This document shows positions 8,053 through 15,995 of a DNA stretch of 31,126 bases, one piece after another. The first letter of the stretch is position 1. The number at the start of each line of letters is the position of its first letter. The position numbers and the translations under genes are program-made. This DNA comes from an uncultured Oscillospiraceae bacterium (lineage in GTDB: Bacteria > Bacillota > Clostridia > Oscillospirales > Ruminococcaceae). The notes below the pieces were generated by a model, which searched no databases, was not told where the DNA came from, and saw only the letters and a list, made by a program, of their open reading frames with translations. The stretch spans positions 1 to 31,126 of the forward strand of contig CAKSHT010000007.1 in the NCBI GenBank assembly GCA_934457235.1. The letters run 5' to 3'.

Positions 8053-8961
8053 ATGTCATTCAGTTCAGATATCAGGGCGGAATTGTGCGACGTGCACAAT
8101 CTCCCGCCGGAGCAGGCGGCCGCGGTGCTCTATGGCATTATGTTCGCTTCACGGGAGGAGAATGGCAGACCGGTCATTCAGACGGAGAACATTGAGCTGA
8201 TGAACGCCGCGCTGGAGCTTATGAAAATGGTGTTCCCCGGCGTGCATTCCGAGATAGTACGGCTGGTGAAGAGCAGCGGCTCACTCTACACGCTGAAAGT
8301 AAAGAGCGGCTGGGAGCAGATAGCGGAGCGCTTCGGTGATATGGACGCCATAAGCGGCAGCGCAGTCCCCGGCGGCGACGAATGCAGCGGAGCGTTCCTG
8401 CGCGGCGTGTTCATAAGCTGCGGATCCGTCACCGACCCGAATAAGGAGTACCATCTTGAGATAGTACTGCCGGAGAGCGGGAGAAGCCCGGCGCTCCTGG
8501 AGTTTATCACCGAGCACGGAATGGCGGTGAAGGAAACAAGGCGCGGCAGGGCGAAGCGCAGCGTTATTTATGCGAAGGAAAGCGAGCTTATCGAGGATTT
8601 TCTGACCTACATCGGCGCGGCTAACCATTCAATGGAGATAATGCAGGTGAAGATAGTCAAGGACTTCCGAAACCGCGTGAACCGCTCCGTGAACTGCGAG
8701 AGCGCCAATCTTGACAAGACCGTGGCGGCTTCCAACAGGAGCGCCGAGGATATTCAGCTGATATTCGATACGCTGGGAGAGGGGAGCCTTTCCCCGGAAT
8801 TACAGCAGACCGCGCGGCTGCGGCTGGAAAATCCGGAGCTTTCGCTGTCGGAGCTATGCGACCTGTTTCCCACGCCGATAACGAGGAGTGGACTGAATCA
8901 CCGTTTAAAGAAGCTTTCTAAGATGGCGGACGAACTTCGCTCAGGTACGCGTGAGAAGTAA
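8053..8961 (+). CDS. whiA: DNA-binding protein WhiA
   Basis: A 302-aa WhiA protein, the conserved Gram-positive regulator combining a degenerate LAGLIDADG homing-endonuclease fold (about residues 1-200) with a C-terminal helix-turn-helix (about 215-295). The latter shows SVNCESANLDKTVAASNRS and TRSGLNHRLKKL, strongly conserved in the family. WhiA affects cell division and chromosome segregation in Bacillus and sporulation septation in Streptomyces. In most Firmicutes it sits beside rapZ (yvcJ) and yvcK; neither is here, and only yfcE precedes it. GGAGG lies six bases before the ATG. Confidence 0.95.
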   Translation: MSFSSDIRAELCDVHNLPPEQAAAVLYGIMFASREENGRPVIQTENIELMNAALELMKMVFPGVHSEIVRLVKSSGSLYTLKVKSGWEQIAERFGDMDAISGSAVPGGDECSGAFLRGVFISCGSVTDPNKEYHLEIVLPESGRSPALLEFITEHGMAVKETRRGRAKRSVIYAKESELIEDFLTYIGAANHSMEIMQVKIVKDFRNRVNRSVNCESANLDKTVAASNRSAEDIQLIFDTLGEGSLSPELQQTARLRLENPELSLSELCDLFPTPITRSGLNHRLKKLSKMADELRSGTREK

Positions 8962-8972
8962 AGGAGATTGTT

Positions 8973-8996
8973 GTGAACTGCCCGTTTACCTATTGA
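8973..8996 (+). other. Seven-codon micro-ORF behind an orphan ribosome site
   Basis: AAGGAG at 8961-8966 starts on the last base of the whiA stop codon and is followed after six bases by GTG, giving a seven-residue reading frame (MNCPFTY) whose stop lies inside the -35 box of the next promoter. This could be the remnant of a lost downstream gene or a short leader. There is no evidence that it is translated. Confidence 0.3.
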
Positions 8997-9021
8997 CAAG
9001 TTAAAAATTTAAGTGTATAAT
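8993..9021 (+). promoter_or_regulatory. Sigma-A promoter of the SGNH lipoprotein gene
   Basis: Perfect consensus: TTGACA (8993-8998), 17-bp spacer, TATAAT (9016-9021). The 5' leader would be about 58 bases. Its strength suggests high constitutive expression. Confidence 0.85.
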
Positions 9022-9085
9022 ACCTAATACAAGAAATTTGTTTGAGCTAACTTTATAACTCAACTTACTTAAAGGAGAAATCAAA

Positions 9086-10510
9086 ATGAAAAGATATCTG
9101 GCAATGATACTTGCAGGCGCAATGGTGCTTGCAATGGCAGGCTGTTCTGGTAATACGGAAAGCTCCGTGGCTGAGAACAGCACAAGCAGCGCTTCCGAAA
9201 GCGTAACAAGCACTGCCGACGCTAACAGCATAAGCGAGTCCGACAGCAGCGCTACCTCGGAAGTATCCGCACCGGCTACCGCAGAAGCTGACAACGGCGC
9301 AGCAGAGGAAGTTGCCCTGCCGAATCCGATGAAGCCCGACCAGCTTTCCGCGACTATCCAGGCGCGTCTTGGTCTTGATGAAGCCACTGCGACATCTGCA
9401 GCAGAGCAGATGCTCACCAAACTGATGTACACCCAGGGTAATCCGGCGCGTATCGCAAAGGTACTTCAGAAGCTCCAGAATGGTGAGGAGGTTACTGTGG
9501 CGTTCCTGGGCGGCTCCATCACACAGGGTACCGGCGCGGACAACGAGAACTGCTATGCAGCGCTCACTGCAAAGTGGCTTGAAGAGCAGTATCCGAATGC
9601 CAAGGTAAATTACGTCAATGCAGGAATCGGCGCTACCGGTTCATACATCGGTGTTCACAGATGCAGCACGCAGGTGCTCAGCAAGAACCCCGACCTCGTT
9701 TTCATTGATTTCTCGGTAAACGACGAGTCCCAGAACAATAACATCAACAAGCTGACCTATGAGGGACTTATCCGCATGATCTGGCAGTATGAAACAGCTC
9801 CTGGAATCATCTGCATCGCAATGACTCAGGACAACGGCACCAGTGTTCAGGACTGCCACGGTCAGGTGACCAACAAGTATTCAGTTCCGTTCGTATCCTA
9901 TCATGACGCTATGCTGGACTTCCTGGATACCCAGGACGGCGTTCAGTGGTCTGATATCTCCGGCGACAACATTCACCCGAACATGAACGGTCATGCGATA
10001 CTCAGCTCCATGCTGACAACATACCTCCAGTATGTTGCCGATAATCTTGACAGCATCGACACCACTGATCCCGCATTCCCTGATCCCGGCGATGAGGGCG
10101 CTAAGTACGAGAAGGCACAGCTGCTGACCACTGACGACGCCCAGCCCGTATCCGCAGGCGCGTTCCAGCAGAAGCAGATGGATTTCGGCGGCTTCAAGAA
10201 TCCGTGGATCGCAAAGTCCAGCGACGGCACTTTTGGCGATGACAGCGCACTTGTTATCGAGGTCGAGGCTCAGAACATCGGTATCCTGTACGGAATGCTG
10301 ACCAACAACGCAGGTCTCGCGGATATCTATGTTGACGATGAGTTTGTTGAGACCATCAATGCTGATTTCTCTGGCGGCTGGGGCAATTACGTCCAGTTCA
10401 AGGAGCTGAAGAGCTTTGACGAGAGCGGAACGCATACCCTCAAGATAGTTCCCAGGGGAACCGAGGGCAAGCCCGCAGCGTTCTACCTTTCCGGTATCAC
10501 CATCAGCTGA
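9086..10510 (+). CDS. SGNH/GDSL-hydrolase lipoprotein (probable carbohydrate esterase)
   Basis: A 474-aa secreted lipoprotein: signal peptide with lipobox AMAGC (Cys 20), a Ser/Ala/Glu-rich tether (about 21-80), an SGNH hydrolase domain (about 110-315) and a C-terminal beta-sandwich (about 360-474). The SGNH blocks are FLGGSITQG (nucleophile S144), NAGIGATG (G182 region), FSVND (N212) and DNIHPN (D294, H297), so the catalytic set is complete. Such anchored esterases commonly deacetylate plant polysaccharides such as acetylated mannan or xylan, but the substrate cannot be read from sequence. AAAGGAG precedes the ATG by eight bases. It has its own consensus promoter and strong terminator, forming a monocistronic unit. 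Confidence 0.85.
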   Translation: MKRYLAMILAGAMVLAMAGCSGNTESSVAENSTSSASESVTSTADANSISESDSSATSEVSAPATAEADNGAAEEVALPNPMKPDQLSATIQARLGLDEATATSAAEQMLTKLMYTQGNPARIAKVLQKLQNGEEVTVAFLGGSITQGTGADNENCYAALTAKWLEEQYPNAKVNYVNAGIGATGSYIGVHRCSTQVLSKNPDLVFIDFSVNDESQNNNINKLTYEGLIRMIWQYETAPGIICIAMTQDNGTSVQDCHGQVTNKYSVPFVSYHDAMLDFLDTQDGVQWSDISGDNIHPNMNGHAILSSMLTTYLQYVADNLDSIDTTDPAFPDPGDEGAKYEKAQLLTTDDAQPVSAGAFQQKQMDFGGFKNPWIAKSSDGTFGDDSALVIEVEAQNIGILYGMLTNNAGLADIYVDDEFVETINADFSGGWGNYVQFKELKSFDESGTHTLKIVPRGTEGKPAAFYLSGITIS

Positions 10511-10522
10511 TAACAATAACTG

Positions 10523-10554
10523 AGAGCCGCCCGTCATAATGGGCGGCTCTTTTT
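10523..10554 (+). terminator. Rho-independent terminator of the SGNH gene
   Basis: AGAGCCGCCC (10523-10532) and GGGCGGCTCT (10541-10550) form a perfect 10-bp stem with an 8-base loop, followed by TTTT. It lies 12 bases after the stop codon. Confidence 0.9.
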
Positions 10555-10579
10555 GTTGAATAATGCGTCTATAATTATG

Positions 10580-10604
10580 TATGGGAGGGAACAACCCTCC
10601 CATA
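10580..10604 (-). terminator. Hairpin ending the minus-strand fum-fab-aro operon
   Basis: TATGGGAGGG (10580-10589) and CCCTCCCATA (10595-10604) form a perfect 10-bp stem with a 5-base loop, four bases beyond the stop of the membrane-protein gene. The minus-strand sequence after it is AT-rich but lacks a clean T run, so it may act as a weak terminator or as an mRNA 3'-end stabiliser between convergent units. Confidence 0.6.
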
Positions 10605-10607
10605 ATT

Positions 10608-11303
10608 TTATGCCTCTGAAGTCCCGGAGCTGACCGCCGGGAACATCGTGCGGTCAACGTTCACCTGCACGGTACGGTAGTTCATTCCGTCCTGGAATCC
10701 GACTGTCAGTATATCGTCAGATACCCAGGACACCGTGTAGCGGTCGTCGCTTGAAGAATATTCCGTGATCTCCGTGCTCGCGAGCCTTACCACCTTTTCC
10801 TTGCTCCCGTCCGTCAGAAAGAACGACACCACGCCGTTTCCGGTGTACCTGTGCTCCTCCTCAATGAGCAGTGTGAGCTCCTCGTCCGTGTAGCTGACGA
10901 GTGTGCGGCTCTGCGGCGGGAGTCCAAGCGCAGTCACTGCGGATACGCCGACCATGCACAGCGAAACGACGAGCAGTGCCGCCGCTCCGGCGAACTGCGC
11001 CGCGCGTTTTTTCTTCGTAAACGCCCCGGCGATGATGAGCGCGGTGAGAACGCATATTATTCCGAGCACCACTGCGGCGATCACGCCGAAGAATCCAAAC
11101 GGCTGGCTGCGCTGTACAGCGTTATACACCAGCGTGTATTCCGGTTCAATGTTCACCCGTGAGAGCACCATACCCGTGACGAGCATGGCGATGTCAAGCC
11201 CCAGCGCGGAGCCTGCGAAAAGCCACGGCTTCCGCAGCAGCGACTGAAACCGGCTGACCGGAGCCTTTTCCCTTTTGTGTGCCTTGTTCCTGTATCCGCT
11301 CAT
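10608..11303 (-). CDS. Hypothetical membrane protein with three helices
   Basis: A 231-aa protein I do not recognise. A basic N-terminus (KAHKREK) is followed by three hydrophobic segments at about residues 27-50, 70-95 and 101-124, then a polar, beta-rich C-terminal domain (about 125-231) containing ITEYSSSDDRYTVSWVSDD. By the positive-inside rule the N-terminus is likely cytoplasmic and the C-terminal domain external, although three helices can also be read otherwise. AGAAAGG lies seven bases before the ATG. It is the last gene of the operon, 20 bases after the amidohydrolase, and ends at a hairpin. No function is proposed. Confidence 0.7.
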   Translation of the reverse strand: MSGYRNKAHKREKAPVSRFQSLLRKPWLFAGSALGLDIAMLVTGMVLSRVNIEPEYTLVYNAVQRSQPFGFFGVIAAVVLGIICVLTALIIAGAFTKKKRAAQFAGAAALLVVSLCMVGVSAVTALGLPPQSRTLVSYTDEELTLLIEEEHRYTGNGVVSFFLTDGSKEKVVRLASTEITEYSSSDDRYTVSWVSDDILTVGFQDGMNYRTVQVNVDRTMFPAVSSGTSEA

Positions 11304-11323
11304 GACAAGCCTTTCTCAGAAAA

Positions 11324-12511
11324 TCAGTGCTTCCTGTGGGCTATCTTTCCCCGGACTGCCGTAAGCACCGGGGAGGTCATCATGTCGATGGGGTCGTCGG
11401 CGTACAGCGTGAAATCCGCGTCCTTGCCAGGCTCCACGGAGCCTATCCGGTCGGATACGCCGAGGGTCTCCGCCGCTGTGATGGTGATCCCGCGCAGCGC
11501 AAGCTCCCTGTCAAGACCTCCGCGCACTGCGAGCGCAGCGGTCAACGGAAGATACTGAATGGGGGTTTCCGGGTGGTCGGTGCACAGCGCAAATTTAATT
11601 CCATGCTCTGCCAGAACCGCCGGAGTTGTTATGTCGTGGTTGGCAAGTTCCGGCTTTCCGCGGTCTCCGAATATCGGTCCGAGCACTACGGCAGGCATGT
11701 CCTCGGCTAAATCTTCGGCTATCAGCGCGCCGTCCGTGCAGTGTATCAGCACGTAATTCAGACCGAATTCCTCTGCGATTCGCTGAGCCGTGAATATATC
11801 GTCTGCCCGGTGGCAGTGGAAGTGTGCCTTGAGCGGGTGCTCCCTGTCGAAAAGCGGGAGAAGCGCTTCGCACTTCATATCAAAATCCGGCTGGGATATC
11901 TCGTCGTCCGTTCCTTTAAGTCGCTCATATTCTGCCATGTCGTCGCGGTAGCGGCGCGCCTTTATGAGCTGCTCGCGGATTATTGCGGCGGTAGCCATGC
12001 GCGTCACGGGAGTTTCGTCCCGGTCGTTGTAGGTGTTCTTCGGATTCTCGCCGAGGGCGAATTTTATCGCCGCCGGGGATTTCACGATGAGCCTGTCAAC
12101 ACGTCTGCTTCCCCAGGTTTTCATTATTATAAACGAGCCGCCGATGGGATTGGCGCTTCCAACTCCGGTGCATACGGATGTAACTCCGGCGACAACTGCG
12201 TCCTCAAAGCACCTGTCCATCGGATTCACGCTGTCTATCGCGCGTAGGTGTGGCGTGGAGGGGTCTGTGTCCTCGTTTCCGTCCTCGCCCTCGAAGCAGA
12301 GCGCGTCGTTCCACATGCCGATGTGGCAGTGGGCGTCGATGAATCCGGGATAGAGCGTAAGTCCCGCGCCGTCGATGACTTCCTCGCCGGGGATCGCCTT
12401 ATAGCCGGTCATGTCGCCGATATCGGTGAAAACTCCGTCCGCACAGCGCACGTAGCCGCATTCGAAATCCTGCGCCGCCATAGTTCTTGTTTTAACGTTG
12501 ATTACTACCAT
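11324..12511 (-). CDS. Amidohydrolase (imidazolonepropionase-like)
   Basis: A 395-aa amidohydrolase-superfamily TIM-barrel enzyme. The metal site shows PGFIDAHCHIG (HxH after strand 1), HFHCHRADD, VLIHCTDG and CTDHPETP (Asp of strand 8). The short N-terminal beta-sandwich and C-terminal SVEPGKDADFTLYADDP are typical of dihydroorotase/imidazolonepropionase-like hydrolases. The substrate is unknown; close clostridial relatives are annotated only as amidohydrolase. The frame opens at 12535, but ATG 12511 is chosen because AAAGGA lies six bases before it and the start then falls ten bases after the aroK stop. Its place after aroK may reflect co-transcription only. Confidence 0.85.
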   Translation of the reverse strand: MVVINVKTRTMAAQDFECGYVRCADGVFTDIGDMTGYKAIPGEEVIDGAGLTLYPGFIDAHCHIGMWNDALCFEGEDGNEDTDPSTPHLRAIDSVNPMDRCFEDAVVAGVTSVCTGVGSANPIGGSFIIMKTWGSRRVDRLIVKSPAAIKFALGENPKNTYNDRDETPVTRMATAAIIREQLIKARRYRDDMAEYERLKGTDDEISQPDFDMKCEALLPLFDREHPLKAHFHCHRADDIFTAQRIAEEFGLNYVLIHCTDGALIAEDLAEDMPAVVLGPIFGDRGKPELANHDITTPAVLAEHGIKFALCTDHPETPIQYLPLTAALAVRGGLDRELALRGITITAAETLGVSDRIGSVEPGKDADFTLYADDPIDMMTSPVLTAVRGKIAHRKH

Positions 12512-12521
12512 TTGTGTCCTT

Positions 12522-13040
12522 TCAGAGCTTGCCATTCTTTTCGAATACGCGCACCAGCTTGACTATCTCGCCGCAGATAACGGAATCACGGGCGTTGCCG
12601 TTTACCATCACCATGGAGTTACGGCGGTATATCTCGGCGCGGGTGTCGTATATCTGCCGGAGCTGCTCCGGCGTGTTGTTCACGACAAGCGGACGGTTTG
12701 TGTCGCTCTTTATGCGCTCATAGCACACCTCAAACGGAGTGTTTATGTATACCGAAAGTCCGCTCTGCCGCGCGAATTCTGCGGTATGCTCGTTGATGAG
12801 CGCGCCGCCGCCGGTGGCGACGATATAGCCGCCGCTGAGTTCACGGATATACTTTGCCTCCAGCTCCCGGAAGTGCGGTTCGCCGAACTGCGCGAAAATA
12901 TCGGGTATGGACATTCCCTCGCGGTCAACGATCACCTTGTCGAGATCCACTGACTCGCGCCCCAGCTCCGCAGCCAGCAGACGGCCGATGTGGCTCTTTC
13001 CGCAGCCCATGAAGCCGCAGAGATACACGGAAGCGGTCAT
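12522..13040 (-). CDS. aroK: Shikimate kinase
   Basis: A 172-aa shikimate kinase, the usual family length, phosphorylating shikimate with ATP on the route to chorismate. It shows the P-loop GFMGCGKS (residues 9-16), the DLD motif that binds Mg2+ and shikimate, RELEAKYI with the shikimate-binding Arg, the GGGALI loop, and NRPLV of the lid. The open frame extends upstream, but ATG 13040 overlaps the aroE stop by four bases (ATGA) and GGAGG lies seven bases before it. The two shikimate-pathway genes are translationally coupled. Confidence 0.93.
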   Translation of the reverse strand: MTASVYLCGFMGCGKSHIGRLLAAELGRESVDLDKVIVDREGMSIPDIFAQFGEPHFRELEAKYIRELSGGYIVATGGGALINEHTAEFARQSGLSVYINTPFEVCYERIKSDTNRPLVVNNTPEQLRQIYDTRAEIYRRNSMVMVNGNARDSVICGEIVKLVRVFEKNGKL

Positions 13041-13888
13041 ATCAGATCCTCCATATCGGAGATTATCTTGTTGATGTCCTCGGTCTTGTAGGATACGGCG
13101 TCCCATATCTCGTGAGCGGCTACCGCCTGGAGAACCAGCATAGCCATGCCGGTCATAGCCTTTGCGCCCTTTTCACGGGCAGTCTTTGCAAGCAGCGTCA
13201 CCTTGGGATTATAAACTGCGTCGAATACGAACTTCACGCCGTCGAGCACCGCAGGAGTGCAGGGCATTCTGTCCACTTTCGGGAACATACCGACGGGGCA
13301 TGCGTTGACGAGCAGGTCGTACTGCGCCCCACCGGGGAGGTCGCACTTATCAAGAGCCGCGCCGCTTATCCAGGCAATCTGTACCTTTGCGTCGGACCTG
13401 AGCGCTTTTATCTCCCTGATTACTTCCTCTGCGAGAGCCGCGTCTGACTTCAGCGCTGCGATAGTCAGGTCGCCGCCCTCCAGGGCGGTTTCTATTGCCA
13501 TCATTCTGCCTACGCCGCCGCAGCCGATGAGCAGTACTTTTGAATCAAGTGAAGCGCCCAGCGCCGCAATGGATTTTGTGAATCCGATGACGTCGGTGTT
13601 GTATCCGACTTTCTCGTCATTGCCTACCTTTATGCAGTTTACGGAGCGGTATCGCTGCGCGCCTGCGTCCAGTCTGTCGCAGAAGTCAATGATGGATACC
13701 TTGTGCGGGATAGTTATATTGAATCCGTCCAGGGTCGCGAGGAAATCGAACTTGTTGTGAAGCTCCTCCGGCGCGATGTCGTACATCTGGTAATCCACGG
13801 TTTCTCCGTCCAGCGCGAACAGCGCGGAGTGGATCTGCGGGGAGAGGGAGTGTCCGAGGGGGTGTCCTAAAATTCCGAATTTACGCAT
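13037..13888 (-). CDS. aroE: Shikimate dehydrogenase
   Basis: A 283-aa NADP(H)-dependent shikimate 5-dehydrogenase that reduces 3-dehydroshikimate. Substrate-site motifs are GHPLGHSLSPQIHS, NITIPHK (catalytic Lys) and YNTDVIGF (catalytic Asp). The dinucleotide loop is GCGGVGRMMA. The usual NATPxGM loop reads NACPVGM, with Thr replaced by Cys, a mild variation. The C-terminus keeps GMAMLVLQA with the substrate-binding Gln. ATG 13888 is chosen over TTG 13897, with AAAGG nine bases upstream. The start lies just beyond the fabD stop (13894), so fabD, aroE and aroK are tightly linked. Confidence 0.93.
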   Translation of the reverse strand: MRKFGILGHPLGHSLSPQIHSALFALDGETVDYQMYDIAPEELHNKFDFLATLDGFNITIPHKVSIIDFCDRLDAGAQRYRSVNCIKVGNDEKVGYNTDVIGFTKSIAALGASLDSKVLLIGCGGVGRMMAIETALEGGDLTIAALKSDAALAEEVIREIKALRSDAKVQIAWISGAALDKCDLPGGAQYDLLVNACPVGMFPKVDRMPCTPAVLDGVKFVFDAVYNPKVTLLAKTAREKGAKAMTGMAMLVLQAVAAHEIWDAVSYKTEDINKIISDMEDLI

Positions 13889-13893
13889 ATTGA

Positions 13894-14817
13894 TCAACCT
13901 TTCAGAGCGGCGAGAGCCTTTTCAAGAGTGTCAGCATTTTCGATGTGCATTGCATTTGCGCCGCGGTCAAACTTCTTTACAAGACCAGTCAGCACCTTGC
14001 CCGGACCTAGCTCAACGTAAGCTTCGATGCCTGCGGACTGCATCGCGGTGACTTCCTCGACGAAGCGTACCGGGGAGCAGATGTGCGCTGCAAGATAGGA
14101 CGGCATGTCGGAGAAATCGTCGAGCTTCTTTCCGTAGAGGTTGGAGTAGAAGTCGCAGGTCGGAGCCTTGAACGGGAATCCCGCGATCTCGCCCTTGAAC
14201 TTTTCAGCCGCGCCAGCCATGAGCTTTGTGTGGAACGCTGCGGAAACCGCGAGCTTTACGGCGCGCTTGCCCATCTCACCGAACTTCGCGATAGCTTCGT
14301 CTATAGCTGCGGATTCGCCTGCGATCACGGTCTGCTGGGGGCTGTTGTAGTTAGCGGGAGCGCAGAAGCCGTTCACTTCCTCGCATACCTTGGCGATTGT
14401 TTCGTTGTCGCTGCCGATGATCGCTGCCATAGCGCCGCCGGTGGCTTCCGCAGCCTCAGCCATAGCCGCGGAGCGCAGCTTGATAGCCTTGAATGCGTCC
14501 TCCATGCCGAGCATTCCGGAAGCGTACATCGCGGCGTACTCGCCCAGGGAGTGGCCAGCCACAGCAGCGTTGTCGATACCGTTTTCACGGACAGCGGCAA
14601 GAGCCAGCAGAGAAGTGGTGAAGATAGCCGGCTGTGAAAGGCGGGTCTGTGCAAGCTCCTCTGGGGTGGACTCAGTGAGCTTTTTCATCAGGTCGAAGCC
14701 CATGATATCGGAGCCGCATTCAAGGATCTGCTTAGCCGCAGAGGACTTCTCCGCAAGCTCCGCGCCCATACCGGGGTACTGTGAACCCTGTCCGGAAAAT
14801 AAGAAAACTGTTTTCAT
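13894..14817 (-). CDS. fabD: Malonyl-CoA:ACP transacylase
   Basis: A 307-aa FabD that transfers malonyl from CoA to ACP to feed chain elongation. Visible landmarks are FSGQGSQYPGMG (oxyanion loop), AGHSLGEYAA with nucleophile S90, R115 that pairs with the malonyl carboxylate, and SAAFHTKLM with catalytic H196. Length matches the family. GGAGG lies just before the ATG. Unlike in many clostridia, it is not inside the fabH-fabG-fabF run but in the divergent minus-strand operon, upstream of aroE and aroK. A 76-bp gap separates it from the fumarase gene, with no clear terminator in it. Confidence 0.95.
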   Translation of the reverse strand: MKTVFLFSGQGSQYPGMGAELAEKSSAAKQILECGSDIMGFDLMKKLTESTPEELAQTRLSQPAIFTTSLLALAAVRENGIDNAAVAGHSLGEYAAMYASGMLGMEDAFKAIKLRSAAMAEAAEATGGAMAAIIGSDNETIAKVCEEVNGFCAPANYNSPQQTVIAGESAAIDEAIAKFGEMGKRAVKLAVSAAFHTKLMAGAAEKFKGEIAGFPFKAPTCDFYSNLYGKKLDDFSDMPSYLAAHICSPVRFVEEVTAMQSAGIEAYVELGPGKVLTGLVKKFDRGANAMHIENADTLEKALAALKG

Positions 14818-14893
14818 AATGAACCTCCAAAAAATGATTTATGGCAATGCCGTACAAAGATTGTGCGTGTATTGCGCAGGGACTGGCGGCGAA

Positions 14894-15736
14894 TCAGATA
14901 TCCGCCTCCGCGTGCCGTGTAACGTGGCAGCCGATATTAACGGCGACCGGAAGCCCGGCGATATGCGTCGCGGATTTCTCAATGTTTACGTAAAGCGCGG
15001 TGACAGTACCACCGAAGCCCTGGGAGCCTATGCCGAGCGCGTTTATGCTGTCCAGCATCTGCTGTTCAAGCTCCGCGTATACCGGGTCGGGATTGCGCTT
15101 TGACAGGTCGCGGCAGAGCGCCTTTTTCGCAAGATACGCGGAGTATTCAAAGTCGCCGCCGATACCCACGCCGACAACTATCGGGGGACATGGGTTGCTT
15201 CCCGCAAGGCTGACGCACTCGGTCACGAAATCCACGATATCCTTTTTTGTCGCTGATGGAGTGAACATCTTCAGGCGGGACATGTTCTCGCTGCCGAAGC
15301 CTTTTGGCGCCGCCATGATGTGAATTTTGTCTCCGGGGACGATACGCGTGTGGATAACCGCGGGTGTGTTGTTGTTTGTGTTCTTGCGCTCCAGCGGGTC
15401 GCCGACTATCGAAAGGCGAAGCTTGCCGTTGACGTAGCCCTGTGCGACTCCGGCGTTCACTGCGTCCTCAAACGCTCCGCCGGTTATGTGTACGTCCTGT
15501 CCTACCTCCGCAAATATCACCGCCATGCCCGTGTCCTGGCATATCGGCACGCCAAGCTCCGCCGCGCAGTCGATGTTGTTTACGATATCGCCGAGCACGC
15601 TGCGGCACAGGGGGCTTTCCTCCTTTTCAGCGCTGGCGGTTATGCACTCGCGCATACCGCAGGGAAGCTTCAGATTTGCCTGCTCGCACAGCCGGGCGAC
15701 GGTTTCGGTAATGGCTGATGATGGAATTTCTCGCAT
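14894..15736 (-). CDS. fumA: Class I fumarate hydratase alpha subunit
   Basis: A 280-aa iron-sulfur hydro-lyase alpha subunit (fumarase class I, N-terminal part). The three expected 4Fe-4S ligands are visible: C66 in PICQDTG, C183 in GSNPCPP and C270 in NIGCHVTRH; GSENMSRLKMFTP is also diagnostic. In two-subunit enzymes the beta subunit is normally encoded directly downstream, but the next gene here is fabD. L(+)-tartrate dehydratase alpha is the main alternative. The frame is open for 52 further codons upstream; ATG 15736 is chosen because AAAGGA lies ten bases before it and the family N-terminus follows. No strong minus-strand promoter was found in the 15737-15900 region. Confidence 0.88.
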   Translation of the reverse strand: MREIPSSAITETVARLCEQANLKLPCGMRECITASAEKEESPLCRSVLGDIVNNIDCAAELGVPICQDTGMAVIFAEVGQDVHITGGAFEDAVNAGVAQGYVNGKLRLSIVGDPLERKNTNNNTPAVIHTRIVPGDKIHIMAAPKGFGSENMSRLKMFTPSATKKDIVDFVTECVSLAGSNPCPPIVVGVGIGGDFEYSAYLAKKALCRDLSKRNPDPVYAELEQQMLDSINALGIGSQGFGGTVTALYVNIEKSATHIAGLPVAVNIGCHVTRHAEADI

Positions 15737-15879
15737 TCTCTGTAATTCCTTTCTGTATCTGTATGTGAGTATTTTCGCAGCCGGGAGGTTTTGCGCCGTA
15801 TCCTGCCGCAAAATACACTGAAAAACAAAATAAAGTTCTGAGATAATCGGCGATTTGTATAGATTTGTTGAAAAACCTG

Positions 15880-15908
15880 TTGACAAATCCACTGTAATGG
15901 GGTAAAAT
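15880..15908 (+). promoter_or_regulatory. Sigma-A promoter P1 of the fab operon
   Basis: TTGACA (15880-15885), 17-bp spacer, TAAAAT (15903-15908). Transcription would start near 15915, leaving a leader of about 114 bases before fabH. The rest of the 15737-16028 intergenic region holds the divergent fumarase leader, a large inverted repeat and a possible second promoter. Confidence 0.75.
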
Positions 15909-15918
15909 AAATATGGTA

Positions 15919-15966
15919 TGTCATATTCTGCCTTGATTTATCTGGCAGAATATGGACATCGTTTTT
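15919..15966 (+). promoter_or_regulatory. Leader hairpin or operator before fabH
   Basis: CATATTCTGCC (15922-15932) and GGCAGAATATG (15944-15954) form a perfect 11-bp inverted repeat around an 11-base loop. Allowing one bulged G, the outer TGTC (15919-15922) pairs with GACA (15955-15958), for about 14 bp. TTTTT follows at 15962-15966. It starts a few bases after the predicted P1 start, so it could act as an attenuating terminator in RNA or as a repressor operator in DNA. It does not match the FapR or FabT consensus as I know them. Confidence 0.55.
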
Positions 15967-15995
15967 GAAATGATAGACACCATGTTTATTATACT
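15965..15995 (+). promoter_or_regulatory. Possible second fab promoter P2
   Basis: TTGAAA (15965-15970) with TATTAT at 15987-15992 (16-bp spacer) or TATACT at 15990-15995 (19-bp spacer). Spacing is imperfect either way. If active, it would bypass the leader hairpin. Confidence 0.3.

Noticed and set aside
15737..15879. A promoter for the fumarase-led operon
   Set aside because: Several weak matches exist (for example TTGTCA with TATACA on the minus strand), but spacing is 19 bp or more and none stands out, so no feature was called.
15865..15886. Rex-like TTGT...ACAA sequence between fumarase and fabH
   Set aside because: The half-sites are 22 bp end to end instead of 18, and the inner bases do not form a palindrome. 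The right half is simply the TTGACA promoter box.
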